A stretch of DNA of 64,000 nucleotides from Pseudarthrobacter sp. fls2-241-R2A-127 (GCF_030209355.1 NZ_JARVSF010000015.1:1-64000), one strand, 5' to 3'. Shown: positions 33,369 through 43,498, counted from the first letter of the stretch. The notes: a model not told the origin generated them from the letters alone. Program-made: numbers and translations.

Positions 33369-35534
33369 ATGCCAACAACAGCAACCCAAACGGAAACATT
33401 CAATGAGGCCGTCGCACGCATCCGCAACGGCGGCCACCTGTCGGAAGAGGCTGACCAGCTTCTGGGACAACTGACGCAGGACGAGAAACTATGGCTCCTC
33501 GACGGCGACGCCGAGTTCTGGTCCGGCATGGCAGAGATGAGCGCGGGATATAACCGCAGGCCCATTGTCATGGGCGAAATCGCCCGGCTCGGAATCCCCG
33601 GGCTGCGGTTCAGCGATGGCCCCCGCGGCGTCGTGATGGGCGAGTCCACCGCTTTTCCCGTTTCCATGGCCCGCGGAGCGACCTGGGACCCGGAGCTGGA
33701 GGAGGAAATCGGCACCGCCATCGGCCGGGAAATGCGCGCACAGGGCGCCAACTTCTTCGGCGGGGTTTGCATCAACCTTCCCCGCCACCCAGCCTGGGGC
33801 CGGGCGCAGGAAACCTATGGTGAAGACCCTTACCTGTTGGGTGAATTCGGCGCCGCCCTCGTCCGGGGTATCCACCCGAACGCGATGGCCATTGCCAAGC
33901 ACTATGCCCTGAACTCGATGGAGAACGCCCGCTTCAAGGTCGATGTCAAGGCCGATGACGCGACACTGCACGAGGTCTTCCTTCCGCACTTCCGCCGGGT
34001 CGTCGAAGAAGGCGTCGACGGCATCATGACCTCCTACAACTCCGTGAACGGCGAATGGGCCGGCCAAAACGAAACCCTCATGGAGGACATCCTCCGGCGC
34101 CAGTGGGGCTTCGAAGGCGTGACCCTGTCCGACTTCGTCTTCGGGCTCCGCGACGCCGCACTGTCGCTGCAGGCCGGCCTGGACGTCGAGGCGCCCATGC
34201 GTCAACAACGCGCCCACCGGCTGCCCGCAGACCTGGAATCCGGCCGCGTCACCTGGGACCAGGTGGACCGGGCAGCGCGACGCATCCTCCGTACCCAGCT
34301 CGCCCATTACGCGGCCAGGAACACCGAGGAACCTGGCCTCGACGTCATCCTCAGCGAGGAACACCGCGCCCTGGCCCGAAAAGTCGCCGCCACATCGATG
34401 GTGCTACTAAAGAACGAGCCCGTCGACGGAACACCCCTGCTGCCCCTGAAGGCAGACGAGATTGCGTCCGTGGCCCTGATCGGGCGGCTCACCAACCTGC
34501 CCAACACCGGGGACCAAGGATCCTCAAACGTCCGCTCGCCCGAGGTTGTGACTGCCCTGGACGGCATCAGAACTGCGCTCCCGGCAGCCAGCATCCTATC
34601 CGTTCTGGACGATGATGCCGACGCAGCCGCAGCAGCTGCAGCCCAAGCTGATATCGCCGTCGTTGTCGTCGGCTACACGGCTCAGGACGAAGGCGAGTTC
34701 ATCGGTTCGGAAGGCATGTCTGACCCCGCCATCCTCGCCGTGTTCCCCCCCCTGCCCGAGGGTGTAGATCCGTCAGACCTGTCAGGAGCAGCCGGGGCCA
34801 TGGGCACCGCCGAGGGCGGCGACCGCGCAAGCCTTCGGCTTCGCCCCATCGACGAGGCCATCATCAAGGCGACGGCACAGGCTAATCCGCGCACCATCGT
34901 CGTCGTCGTCACTGCCGGCGCTGTCATCACCGAGGCCTGGCGCTCACAGGTACCCACCCTGCTGATCGGCTGGTACAGCGGCGTGGAGGGAGGACACGCC
35001 CTTGCCGACGTACTGACCGGCACAGTGGATGCCAGCGGCCGCCTGCCTTACTCGATCCCCACCACAGAGGAGCACCTGCCGTACTTCGACCGTGATGCCA
35101 GCAGCATCACGTATGACCGCTGGTTCGGCCAGCGGCTGCTGGACCGCGACGGGCACCTCGCCGCTTTCCCCCTCGGCTACGGACTCTCCTACACAAGCTT
35201 CGAGACCACTGAACTGTCCGTGACTGGTGTATCCGGGGAGTCTTTGGCAGCCTCCGTCCGCGTTACCAACACCGGCAGCCGCGCCGGCCGTCCTGTCGTC
35301 CAGCTCTACGCCACGACCAAGGCGGAAGATTTCCCCACAAGGGTTCTGATCGGTTTCACGCCCGTCCACCTGGAACCAGGCCAAACCGCCACCGTCACGC
35401 TGGAAGGTTCCCTGCGCCCCCTGCAGCGCTGGGCAGACGGGGGTTTCTCCTGGGCCGCTGCCGAAGCGACCCTGGAAGCCGGCGCCTTCTCCGGCGACCC
35501 GAACGCTTCGACTGCTGCACTTCACCTGCCCTGA
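33369..35534 (+). CDS. GH3 beta-glycosidase (paralogue A)
   Basis: This 721-aa GH3 enzyme has GRAQETYGEDP, AIAKHYALNSME, the nucleophile D255 in VTLSDFVFG, a sandwich domain and an FnIII-like end (LGYGLSYTSFETTEL). It is very similar along its length to the GH3 at 50466, so one is a duplicate of the other. The substrate could be beta-glucoside or beta-xyloside. No signal peptide is present. AAGGA lies 6 nt before ATG 33369. It is cotranscribed with the GH3 at 30848 and the GH2 at 35583. Confidence 0.9.
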   Translation: MPTTATQTETFNEAVARIRNGGHLSEEADQLLGQLTQDEKLWLLDGDAEFWSGMAEMSAGYNRRPIVMGEIARLGIPGLRFSDGPRGVVMGESTAFPVSMARGATWDPELEEEIGTAIGREMRAQGANFFGGVCINLPRHPAWGRAQETYGEDPYLLGEFGAALVRGIHPNAMAIAKHYALNSMENARFKVDVKADDATLHEVFLPHFRRVVEEGVDGIMTSYNSVNGEWAGQNETLMEDILRRQWGFEGVTLSDFVFGLRDAALSLQAGLDVEAPMRQQRAHRLPADLESGRVTWDQVDRAARRILRTQLAHYAARNTEEPGLDVILSEEHRALARKVAATSMVLLKNEPVDGTPLLPLKADEIASVALIGRLTNLPNTGDQGSSNVRSPEVVTALDGIRTALPAASILSVLDDDADAAAAAAAQADIAVVVVGYTAQDEGEFIGSEGMSDPAILAVFPPLPEGVDPSDLSGAAGAMGTAEGGDRASLRLRPIDEAIIKATAQANPRTIVVVVTAGAVITEAWRSQVPTLLIGWYSGVEGGHALADVLTGTVDASGRLPYSIPTTEEHLPYFDRDASSITYDRWFGQRLLDRDGHLAAFPLGYGLSYTSFETTELSVTGVSGESLAASVRVTNTGSRAGRPVVQLYATTKAEDFPTRVLIGFTPVHLEPGQTATVTLEGSLRPLQRWADGGFSWAAAEATLEAGAFSGDPNASTAALHLP

Positions 35535-35582
35535 CCAACCCGTCAACGACCGACGGAACAACGACACGCAAGGAAAACAACG

Positions 35583-37997
35583 ATGCAGAAAACATCCTTT
35601 AATCACGGCTGGGGTGTCCGCCGCCAAACCAGCCCTTTCCTCGAGATCATGGGCCAGGCACAGGCGCCGGTTCCTGTCACGCTGCCCCACGACTGGCTGA
35701 TTTCCCAGCCCCGCTCCGCCGACAACCAGCCGGGGGGCCTCACCGGATACTACGGCGAAGACGTCATCGAATACGTCAAGACCTTCCACGCGCCGGAGGG
35801 CTTCCGGGAAGGGCGGGTCGAGATCCAGTTCGACGGCGTCTACCGTGGGGCGATGATTTTCGTCAACGACGCCTTCGTCGGCCAGCGTCCGTACGGATAC
35901 ATCCCCTTCTCGGTCCGGATCGACCCCTACCTGCACGACGGCGACAACGAAATCCGGGTGGAGTGCCGCAACCACTTCGACGCCCGCTGGTACTCCGGCC
36001 TGGGAATTTACCGGGACACCCACCTGCTTGTCGGCCCGCCCCTCCACGTGGCACGGAACGGCGTCAAAATCCGCACCATCAGCGCCGACGCAGAAACAGC
36101 GGTCGTCGGGGTCATCACCGAGCTCCAAAACGACTCCAAAGAACTGCACACCGTCAAGGTCGTCACCGAACTCGTGGACAAGACCGGCACGATCGTTGCG
36201 GCCGAATCGGCTTCCCTTGCGGTACGCCCGCTGGAGTCCGCGCGGCTGCGCCAGCAGTTCACCGTAGATGCCCCTCAGCGCTGGAGCGTCGACTCCCCGT
36301 CGCTGTACACCTGCCGGACCCGTTTGGAACCCAGCAACAGCGCTGGCGAAACCGTTGAAACCAGCTTCGGTATCAGAACGCTGGAGTGGGACGTGCGGCA
36401 CGGCATGCGAATCAACGGTGAAACAGTGAAATTGCGCGGCGGCTGCATCCACCACGACAATGGCTTGATTGGCGCTGCCACCATCGCCCGCGCGGAAGAA
36501 CGCCGCGTTGAACTCCTCAAAGAGGCGGGCTACAACGCCATCCGCTCCGCCCACAACCCCATCAGCGCTGCAATGCTCGATGCCTGCGACAGGCTTGGCA
36601 TGCTGGTCCTCGACGAGTTCACCGACGGCTGGACCTCCTCCGGACTCGGTTTCGGCTACGGCGTAGACATGAATGAATGGTGGCGCCGCGACCTCACAGA
36701 AATGCTGGAGCGGGACTACAACCACCCAAGCGTCATCATGTATTCCATCGGCAACGAGGTCTCCGATACCGGCAACACCTGGGGCGCCATCCACGGTCGG
36801 GACATGGTCGACTTCATCAAGACCCTCGATGACACCCGCCCCGTCACCAACGCCATCAACCCCATGATGACCGTCCTCCACGACCTCAAAGCCCAGGTTG
36901 GCCAGCAGGCCGACGATGCCGGCGGAGTCAACTCCTTCATGCGCGACTTCGGAGAACTGACAAAAGACCTGGTCGCATCCGACCTCGCCACAGAGCGGCT
37001 TGAAGAAGCGATGTCCCAGGTGGACGTCCCCGGCTACAACTACGCCTACGGCAGGTACGAGCTGGACATGAAACAGCACCCTCAGCGGCTGCTGGTCGGC
37101 ACGGAAGGCCTGCCCAACAAACTCGATGAAGTATGGGACTACGTCAAACGCCACCCGCAGGTCATCGGAGAGTTCAGCTGGACTGCCTGGGAATACATCG
37201 GCGAAGCCGGCCTCGGGGCGGACAAGCCCGCCGAAGAAGCCTTCTTCGGGAACTACCCCTGGCGCCTGTCCATGACCGCCGACCACGGCGTCACCGGCCA
37301 GCGCCGTACGCTCTCCTACTGGCGTGAAGTGGTCTGGGGGTTGCGGACCACCCCGTACATCGCAGTCCACCGCCCCGACATCACCGACAAGGAAAGCCTC
37401 AAAGCCTCCCTCTACACCTGGAGTGACAGCGTCAGCAGCTGGACCTGGGGAGGCTACGAAGGCACCCCGATGACCATCGAGGTGTACTCCGACGCCGAGG
37501 AAATCGAACTGCTCCTCAACGGTCAGACCGTAGGCCGCGCCCCGGCCGGGGAGACAAACCGGTTCATGGCAGTTTTCGAGGTGGACTACCAGCCCGGTGA
37601 GCTCGTCGCTGTCGCCTACCGCAACGGTCAGGAGACAGCCCGCGAAGTTCTGCGGTCCGCTGCGGCCACTACCGGGCTGACAGCAACCCCGGACCGGACC
37701 GAAATCCGCGCCGACGACAACGACCTCGCTTTCGTGACCATCAGTATTGCCGACAATGCCGGCATCATTGATGTTCTGAACAATACGGCAGTGACAGTGA
37801 CAGTCAGCGGCAACGGCGTCCTCCAGGGTCTTGGCAGTGCCGATCCAAAATCAGAAGACGACTACGCGTCATCGGTCTGCACAACCTTCCTCGGTCAGGC
37901 GCTTGCCGTCATCCGCCCGACCGGTCCCGGAGAGATCAAGGTCAGCATCGAGTCTGAAAAATTCGCGACGGTGGAAACAGTCATCAAGGCCATCTAA
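35583..37997 (+). CDS. GH2 beta-galactosidase-like enzyme
   Basis: This 804-aa GH2 enzyme has an N-terminal jelly roll (FDGVYRGAMIFVNDAFVG, SGLGIYRDTHL), an immunoglobulin-like domain and a TIM barrel with acid/base E392 (SIGNEVSD) and nucleophile candidate E508 (LVGTEGLP). The C-terminal region (DUF4982 and Big-type beta domains) is as in BgaA-type enzymes. Beta-galactosidase activity is likely, but beta-glucuronidase, mannosidase or arabinosidase activity is possible. No signal peptide is present. It is the last gene of the GH3-GH3-GH2 operon and is paralogous to 58910. Confidence 0.85.
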   Translation: MQKTSFNHGWGVRRQTSPFLEIMGQAQAPVPVTLPHDWLISQPRSADNQPGGLTGYYGEDVIEYVKTFHAPEGFREGRVEIQFDGVYRGAMIFVNDAFVGQRPYGYIPFSVRIDPYLHDGDNEIRVECRNHFDARWYSGLGIYRDTHLLVGPPLHVARNGVKIRTISADAETAVVGVITELQNDSKELHTVKVVTELVDKTGTIVAAESASLAVRPLESARLRQQFTVDAPQRWSVDSPSLYTCRTRLEPSNSAGETVETSFGIRTLEWDVRHGMRINGETVKLRGGCIHHDNGLIGAATIARAEERRVELLKEAGYNAIRSAHNPISAAMLDACDRLGMLVLDEFTDGWTSSGLGFGYGVDMNEWWRRDLTEMLERDYNHPSVIMYSIGNEVSDTGNTWGAIHGRDMVDFIKTLDDTRPVTNAINPMMTVLHDLKAQVGQQADDAGGVNSFMRDFGELTKDLVASDLATERLEEAMSQVDVPGYNYAYGRYELDMKQHPQRLLVGTEGLPNKLDEVWDYVKRHPQVIGEFSWTAWEYIGEAGLGADKPAEEAFFGNYPWRLSMTADHGVTGQRRTLSYWREVVWGLRTTPYIAVHRPDITDKESLKASLYTWSDSVSSWTWGGYEGTPMTIEVYSDAEEIELLLNGQTVGRAPAGETNRFMAVFEVDYQPGELVAVAYRNGQETAREVLRSAAATTGLTATPDRTEIRADDNDLAFVTISIADNAGIIDVLNNTAVTVTVSGNGVLQGLGSADPKSEDDYASSVCTTFLGQALAVIRPTGPGEIKVSIESEKFATVETVIKAI

Positions 37998-38146
37998 GCT
38001 GCAGCGGGCGGCATTGCCTGGGCCAGGGAAACAGGACCAGGCAGCGCCGCTAGCGTTGACGCACGGGAAGATCCGGGACCTTATGCCCTGGACTCCGCCA
38101 CCCGCCTGCCAGGACCAGGGGTTCTGACCCAAAGCCTCAAACAAAA

Positions 38147-38181
38147 GGGCCTGGGATCCGGTACAGCCGGATCCCAGGCCC
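38147..38181. terminator. Bidirectional terminator after the GH operon
   Basis: GGGCCTGGGATCCGG (38147-38161) pairs perfectly with 38167-38181 around a 5-nt loop. It lies between the GH2 gene and the convergent SDR gene. Confidence 0.75.
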
Positions 38182-38222
38182 CTTGCACAATCAATATCTT
38201 CCTATTGGCTGCAGGGTTCTCC

Positions 38223-39053
38223 TCAGGCGCCGGCGGCTACAAGCTGGTCGTGCGTTTGGGGGTGGTGGCTCAAAAGGCCGCCATCGACAGAAATGATCTG
38301 GCCGGTGATGTAGGCAGCGGCGGGGGAGGCAAGGAATGTGACAACCTCGGCCAAGTGCTCCGGTGTGCCCAGATACGGGGTCAGGGTATGCCGGCCCAGA
38401 ATCTCGAGTGCGTTGTCGGTAATTCCACCCTTGGCTGATGCGCTCAGTGTAAAGCCCGGGCACACGGCATTGCATCGGATTCCCTGTCGGCCGTACTGGG
38501 TTGCGGTGTAAATGGTGAGTGCATTGATTGCCGCTTTGCAGGCGCCGTAGGCCACCCGGGTGATGTCACCGCCAAGGGCGGACACGGAGGAAGTGTTGAC
38601 AATCGCCCCTCCTCCGTTCTGCAGCATGAGCTTCACGGCGTGCTGGGAGGCAAGGGCATAACCCCGGACATTGATGTCGAACATTGCATCCCACACGTCG
38701 ATCTCCAGATCGATAAGGGTGGTGTCTTTCGATAGAACGGCGGCGGCATTGTTGTGCAGGATATCGACCGTACCGTAGGCAGAAACCGCACGCTCAAACA
38801 AAGCCTTGATACTGCCCGGATCACTAAGGTCCAGACGCTGTGCGATCGCTTCGCCTCCTGCGGCGCCAATCTCTTCCGCCAACGCCTGCGCAGCATCTTC
38901 TTCGAGGTCCGCGACAACCACCTTTGCCCCCCTCCCGGCCATCATGCGCGCGGTGGCTCCACCAATGCCTACCCCAAGCTGCCGCAACGTCGCACCCGTA
39001 ACGACGGCGACCTTGCCAGCAAGGTCCAAACCGGTGGTTGCTGCTGTATTCAT
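38223..39053 (-). CDS. Short-chain dehydrogenase/reductase
   Basis: This 276-aa SDR has the cofactor segment VTGATLRQLGVGIGGATARMM, in which the glycine-rich loop carries an insertion compared with TGxxxGIG. It also has DLEED after strand 2, HNNAAAV for NNAG, Ser in VNTSSVSAL and YGACK as the catalytic Tyr-x3-Lys. AAAAGGAG precedes ATG 39053. It is co-oriented with the SDR at 39130, 76 bp apart. Steroid, polyol or sugar substrates are possible. Confidence 0.85.
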   Translation of the reverse strand: MNTAATTGLDLAGKVAVVTGATLRQLGVGIGGATARMMAGRGAKVVVADLEEDAAQALAEEIGAAGGEAIAQRLDLSDPGSIKALFERAVSAYGTVDILHNNAAAVLSKDTTLIDLEIDVWDAMFDINVRGYALASQHAVKLMLQNGGGAIVNTSSVSALGGDITRVAYGACKAAINALTIYTATQYGRQGIRCNAVCPGFTLSASAKGGITDNALEILGRHTLTPYLGTPEHLAEVVTFLASPAAAYITGQIISVDGGLLSHHPQTHDQLVAAGA

Positions 39054-39129
39054 CCAAAGCTCCTTTTAAAGTAGTTATGGACCCGGCCGACCCTTTCAGC
39101 GGACCCGCCACCGCCCGTTCGAGCCGTTA

Positions 39130-39939
39130 TCAACCGATCAGTGTCTTGACCCGGTCAGCGACCATGTCAATGGTCCGGGTTGGGGAAAGACGTCCGAGGC
39201 GGTCAACACCGCGGGCGTCGGCACCTATGAGCACACGGAACGATTCGGACGCCACCGCGTCGACGATCTGCCGTCCGGCATCCTGGGGTGACGTAGTTTT
39301 CGGTGGTTTCCCATTCGGTAGCGTCAGTTTTGAGGTGTCGAGGGTGACTCCTGAGTTCCCCAGAATGTCCGTTCCGACACCGCCGGGAAAGACGACGGTG
39401 ACGTTGATGTTGGTATCTCGCAGTTCCGCGTAGAGCGTCTCGGTGAACAACTTCACGGCAGCCTTACTTGCCCCATAGGCGCCTTGGCCCGGGGAGGGAA
39501 CGAGTCCTCCCATGCTGGAGACGTCGACAAGACTCGCGGTCGGACGTTCGAGCAACGCGGGGAGGAACGCCTTGACCATGTACACGGTGCCCCAGAAGTT
39601 GACGGACATGACCCGTTCAATCTCCTCGATCGAGAGTTCCAGGAGGGGAACAAACCGGTGGATGATCCCGGCGACGTTAATCAGGCCATCTATCTGGTTG
39701 TGCTCCTTGAGAATGTCTTCCGGGAGTGTCTGCACGGCTGCTCGGTCCGTGATGTTCAGGGTGTGCAGCGACAGTGCGCCGACGGGTGCGCCGGCACGCG
39801 AGGCAGTTTCGGTCAAAGCGGACTGATTGAGATCCACAGCCGCGACGCGCGCTCCCCGCCGCAGCAGCTCGAGAACGACTTCGCGCCCGATGCCGTTGCC
39901 GCCACCGGTAACCGCGAAAACCTTGTTCTTTAGTTCCAT
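39130..39939 (-). CDS. Short-chain dehydrogenase/reductase
   Basis: This 269-aa classical SDR has TGGGNGIG, DLN after strand 2 (NAD-type), VAGI in place of NAG, Ser in VDVSSMGG and YGASK. The C-terminal helices resemble those of steroid or retinol dehydrogenase-like SDRs (ERVMSVNFWGTVYMVKAFLPALLE). GGGGA lies before ATG 39939. It is first in the leftward two-SDR operon, with an operator copy upstream at 40148. Confidence 0.85.
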   Translation of the reverse strand: MELKNKVFAVTGGGNGIGREVVLELLRRGARVAAVDLNQSALTETASRAGAPVGALSLHTLNITDRAAVQTLPEDILKEHNQIDGLINVAGIIHRFVPLLELSIEEIERVMSVNFWGTVYMVKAFLPALLERPTASLVDVSSMGGLVPSPGQGAYGASKAAVKLFTETLYAELRDTNINVTVVFPGGVGTDILGNSGVTLDTSKLTLPNGKPPKTTSPQDAGRQIVDAVASESFRVLIGADARGVDRLGRLSPTRTIDMVADRVKTLIG

Positions 39940-40142
39940 TGATCAAATCCCCTTTGAAGATTCCCGGGCATGTCACTTCGACCGGGTGGTCGCTTCTGAG
40001 TCGCGTAGCGCCCGGTTTCGAGATCGCTGCCAGGACGATTGTGCTGAGCCTTCCGCAGCCTAGCCGCTGCCGGTTTGGCTTGAAGTTGCCGAGATCGCGC
40101 TTACCTTTTTTGAAGCAGTGGGTGCAGCGCCAGGACGGAACG

Positions 40143-40171
40143 CGGATATTTCCCGGGCTGGGGAAAATTTA
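40143..40171 (-). promoter_or_regulatory. Shared operator, copy 3, with leftward promoter
   Basis: On the plus strand ATTTCCC-GGGCTG-GGGAAAAT (40148-40168). Read leftwards, weak TAAATT and TATCCG hexamers spaced by 17 bp flank it, as at the other copies. It would control the two SDR genes. Confidence 0.55.
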
Positions 40172-40281
40172 GCCGTGCTGACCGTGCAAGTCAACCCCCG
40201 ACGCGGTGAACCGACGGGGCGCCGCGGAGCCCACGCCGCCGGGGCTGCTGGGCCTTGACGAAATCAGGGGGCGGGTCTACT

Positions 40282-40303
40282 GTTTTTCCCGCATGGGAAA
40301 AAC
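40282..40303. promoter_or_regulatory. Shared operator, copy 4 (before Gfo/Idh-SDR)
   Basis: GTTTTTCCC-GCAT-GGGAAAAAC is a perfect 9-bp palindrome, the most symmetrical copy. It lies 308 bp before the Gfo/Idh gene and 115 bp from copy 3. A further GGGAAC-TG-GTTCCC repeat lies at 40425-40438. No gene is seen in 39940-40610. Confidence 0.7.
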
Positions 40304-40610
40304 TTGCCGGGCGATTCCTAAGAGAGTAATTACCAACTGGGCATGAGTAACTCAGAGCGACTGGGATGCGCCTGGAGCCAATGCGCCCTTTGATGGCTCC
40401 GCCTCCGTGACCGGGACCGGTGTGGGGAACTGGTTCCCAAGGCGGCGTGACATAGCCGCCGGGGTCGGTCGGACACTCTGCGGGTGAACCTCCATCAACG
40501 AAGGTCACTCATGTAGGGACCACACGGACGAGGCCGACCCGTGTTGCGGATTGTCCGGCATTACTGAAGCGCTAACACCTGCCTCTACTCAAACCCCCAA
40601 AGGAGCGGAC

Positions 40611-41633
40611 ATGACGACAGAGTCGCGGAATGCATCGCAGGACCCGATCCGCGTCGGTGTGCTGGGAGCGGCCACCATCGTGAAGGAGGCACTCCTCCGC
40701 CCAAGTTCACGGGTCGACGGGATCCAGGTAACTGCCATAGCGGCGCGGGTCCCGGAACGGGCGGCCCGTTACGCGGCCAAACACCACATTGCCAGGGTGC
40801 ATTCTTCATATGCGCAACTGTTGGATGATCCGGACATCGATGCCGTATATATCCCTCTTCCCTCTGCTCTGCACGCTCAATGGATCGTAGAAGCCCTAAA
40901 TGCGGGAAAACATGTGCTCTGCGAGAAGCCGTTTACAAGCAACGCAACGGCTGCGGAGGAAGTGGCATCAGTTGCTGCCACGTCTTCCTTCGTCCTGATG
41001 GAGGCTTACCACTCGCACTACCACCCGCTGCGGAAAAGACTGCACGAGATTCTTGAATCAGGCGAGTTGGGGGAAATTTGGGGTGCAAATGCCTACGCCT
41101 GTGCCCCCATTCCGCCTGGGCGGGACATACGGTGGAACTTCGCTTTAGGCGGTGGCGGCCTGCTCGACCTCGGCTACTACCCGTTGAGGCTGCTTCGCGA
41201 CTTGTTTGGCGAGACCGGCGAGGTACAGGCCACTGCAAGGACGCGGGGAGCCATCGACGCCCGGCTGGAAGCGCAGCTGACCCATGTCGGGGGAGTCACG
41301 TCAACGTTGATGTCCTCGATCTGGTCCAAGACCCTGCTGGCCTCGCGACTCGAAGTTCAAGGCTCCAAGGGCCGCATGCGTGTCGGCACCCCCACCCACC
41401 CGCAATTGGGCGGAAAAATCCGTATAGAAGGTATTTGCGGCTCACGTACGGAACGTCCGGACCGGCGTTCCACATACGACTACCAGTTGGAAGCCTTTAG
41501 AGATGCAATACGGGGCGGGGCGGTTCAGACGGGCGCCCGCGAAGCTGTTGCCCAGCTGCGGGCAATCGACGCCCTTTACGAGGCAGCGGGACTTCCAGTA
41601 AGACCGTCCAGCCCTGTCAGGGCACTCAAGTAG
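40611..41633 (+). CDS. Gfo/Idh/MocA-family oxidoreductase
   Basis: This 340-aa NAD(P)-dependent sugar oxidoreductase has a Rossmann start IRVGVLGAATIVKEALLRP and the EKPFTSNATAAEEV motif. The catalytic-domain stretch GGGGLLDLGYYPLRLLRDLFG is typical of trans-1,2-dihydrobenzenediol or glucose-fructose dehydrogenase relatives. AAAGGAG precedes ATG 40611. Known roles in the family include xylose oxidation and 3-keto-glycoside formation. It is probably cotranscribed with the SDR at 41681. Confidence 0.85.
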   Translation: MTTESRNASQDPIRVGVLGAATIVKEALLRPSSRVDGIQVTAIAARVPERAARYAAKHHIARVHSSYAQLLDDPDIDAVYIPLPSALHAQWIVEALNAGKHVLCEKPFTSNATAAEEVASVAATSSFVLMEAYHSHYHPLRKRLHEILESGELGEIWGANAYACAPIPPGRDIRWNFALGGGGLLDLGYYPLRLLRDLFGETGEVQATARTRGAIDARLEAQLTHVGGVTSTLMSSIWSKTLLASRLEVQGSKGRMRVGTPTHPQLGGKIRIEGICGSRTERPDRRSTYDYQLEAFRDAIRGGAVQTGAREAVAQLRAIDALYEAAGLPVRPSSPVRALK

Positions 41634-41680
41634 CCCCCATGGCTGCCCGAAGCACCCTTAGCCCACAGCAGGAGGCCACC

Positions 41681-42454
41681 GTGGACACGCCAGCTGATCG
41701 CGCAAAGCCATGCGGCAAGGGACAGTTTGCAGGCAAGACCATCATCGTCACTGGCGCTGCAGCGGGGACCGGTCAGGCAACCGCACTGCATATAGCCAGC
41801 CAGGGGGGACGCGTCATAGCCGTGGATATCAACGAGGAACGTCTCGACTACCTGGTGGCACAGAATCCCGGCCTGGACCTGGTGCCCGTCCCGGGCGATG
41901 TAGCCAGCACTGAAACCGTCACTGCGGCCGTTGCTAGTGCCGGGCAGGTGGACGGGCTGGCGAACATCGCCGGTGCTGTCGATAACTTCGCCCCCATTCA
42001 CGCCATCGACGATGAGCTGTGGGAACGCGTCTTTCATGTGAACGTCACAGCTCCGATGCATCTCACCCGTGCAGTTCTGCCGATGATGCTCGCTCGTGGC
42101 CGGGGGTCCGTCGTAAACCTCGCTTCCGAGGCAGGATCGATCGAATCCGCGGCGGGGGCTGCCTACACCGCCTCGAAATACGCTGTGCTCGGGTTGACTA
42201 AGAACTCGGCCTTGGCTTTTGGCGCCCGGGGCTTGCGCTTCAACGCAGTAGTGCCCAGACCTTCCCTCCCAGGGGATTCAAAGTGGCGGTCACCTGGCCT
42301 TCTGGAAGGACTTGGCGCATCAAGGACGGCCACTCCGTCGCTGGCTCCAACCGCCGTGCAGGTTGCCGAGTGCATCAGCTTCCTGCTCAGCGACGAAAGC
42401 TGTGAGGTGAATGGAGCCCTCGTCCACACCGATGGCGCCTGGAGAACGATATAA
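41681..42454 (+). CDS. Short-chain dehydrogenase/reductase
   Basis: This roughly 257-aa SDR has VTGAAAGTGQATA (GIG replaced by GTG), DIN after strand 2, NIAGAV, Ser in VNLASEAG and YTASK. I chose GTG 41681 because GCAGGAGG lies 6 nt upstream; ATG 41639 has no site. The region after the catalytic Lys (VVPRPSLPGDSKW) departs from the usual PG-x-T pattern. It follows the Gfo/Idh gene by 47 bp. Confidence 0.8.
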   Translation: MDTPADRAKPCGKGQFAGKTIIVTGAAAGTGQATALHIASQGGRVIAVDINEERLDYLVAQNPGLDLVPVPGDVASTETVTAAVASAGQVDGLANIAGAVDNFAPIHAIDDELWERVFHVNVTAPMHLTRAVLPMMLARGRGSVVNLASEAGSIESAAGAAYTASKYAVLGLTKNSALAFGARGLRFNAVVPRPSLPGDSKWRSPGLLEGLGASRTATPSLAPTAVQVAECISFLLSDESCEVNGALVHTDGAWRTI

Positions 42455-42480
42455 ATGAGGCGCTGGTGCGCGGAAACCAC

Positions 42481-42509
42481 CGGCCCCGGACGGGGTAGGC
42501 CCGGGGCCG
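42481..42509. terminator. Hairpin between convergent SDR and epimerase genes
   Basis: CGGCCCCGG (42481-42489) pairs with CCGGGGCCG (42501-42509). It lies between the rightward SDR and the leftward epimerase. Confidence 0.6.
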
Positions 42510-42580
42510 CTGGAATGCCTGGTCGGCACCAAAACGTGGCGTACCGCGCAGCCGGGGGCTGAGGAGCATTACTCGCTCAG

Positions 42581-43498
42581 TCATAGGGCGAAAATACTGC
42601 AGCTGAGCCGATGTTCCTCCCCAGCCAAGAGGCGGATGAGGTCCTTACCGCTGTTGAAGGCATCCGGAGGGCAGCTCATTGGTTCCACAGCGAGACCCAA
42701 CCTGGTGGGCAGGGGTGGCGTGCGGTCGGCCGTGTGCAATTGAAGCCAAGGGCAGCTGCAGTCCCAGGACATTCCTACCCCAACACCGGTAGGGTCCCAG
42801 AGCGTCAGCCCGGCCCGGCCGGAATCGTCGAAGGCAAGTCCTGTAAACGCGTGGTCCATGGCCGTCGAACCGATGGGCCGGGGATCCCTATAATCAAAGG
42901 CATGGCCGTGCACGTCGCGCTCCCCGGTCGGAAGTAACCGGTCTGCGGTAACGGCGAGGAACCGCTCGGCACCGAACTGAAGGATCCACTGGTCCAAGGG
43001 AGTCGGGCCGGCCACCAGGTATGGGTGGGGACATGCGCCGTAGGGAGCTGCCGATGTACCCGTGTTCCTGGCGGCCAGCGTGATGCTCAGGCCCTCCGGT
43101 GTCAGCCGGTACTCGGCAGTCAACTGCAGGCTGAACGGATATCCCTTAGAGGCTGAAACAGTCGTCTCGAGGATCACCGTCGTGTCCTCGTGGAGCACCG
43201 GCTCCCAACCCTTGTCGAACACCAGGCCATGCAGTGCATTGCCGCGGGCCAGCTCGTTGCGCGGCAGCTCCAGGGCGCTGCCCTCAAAGGTGTAGCGCCC
43301 GTCCGCGATGCGGTTTGGCCAGGGCGCTGCGATGATGCCCCTGTAGTCCGGAGTGGGATGTCCCGTGCGCGACGGAAGGACCAAATCCCTTTCACCGAAC
43401 TGCAAGTTCAGCAGGATAGCTCCTGTTGCACTGACGGTGGCAGTGTAGCTGCCGGACCTGATCGCGTACTCGCTCACCGGTGCGTCCAACGCATCCAT
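42581..43498 (-). CDS. Aldose 1-epimerase (mutarotase)
   Basis: This 305-aa galactose-mutarotase-fold enzyme has NALHGLV, the catalytic His in PYGACPHPYLV and the Glu near the end in LAVEPMSCPPDAF. It interconverts alpha and beta anomers of free sugars, supplying the anomer used by XylA or galactose kinases. Its ATG overlaps the xylulokinase stop by 1 nt (TGATG), so it works in the xylose operon. Confidence 0.85.
   Translation of the reverse strand: MDALDAPVSEYAIRSGSYTATVSATGAILLNLQFGERDLVLPSRTGHPTPDYRGIIAAPWPNRIADGRYTFEGSALELPRNELARGNALHGLVFDKGWEPVLHEDTTVILETTVSASKGYPFSLQLTAEYRLTPEGLSITLAARNTGTSAAPYGACPHPYLVAGPTPLDQWILQFGAERFLAVTADRLLPTGERDVHGHAFDYRDPRPIGSTAMDHAFTGLAFDDSGRAGLTLWDPTGVGVGMSWDCSCPWLQLHTADRTPPLPTRLGLAVEPMSCPPDAFNSGKDLIRLLAGEEHRLSCSIFAL

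Noticed and set aside
34944..37370. Minus-strand open frame of 808 codons opposite the GH3/GH2 genes
   Set aside because: The plus strand encodes complete GH3 and GH2 catalytic motifs; the antisense frame shows no family features.
40566..40575. AAGCGCTAAC as a second LacI site
   Set aside because: Only a half-site is present; the left arm does not match, so it is not a palindrome like 52931-52942.
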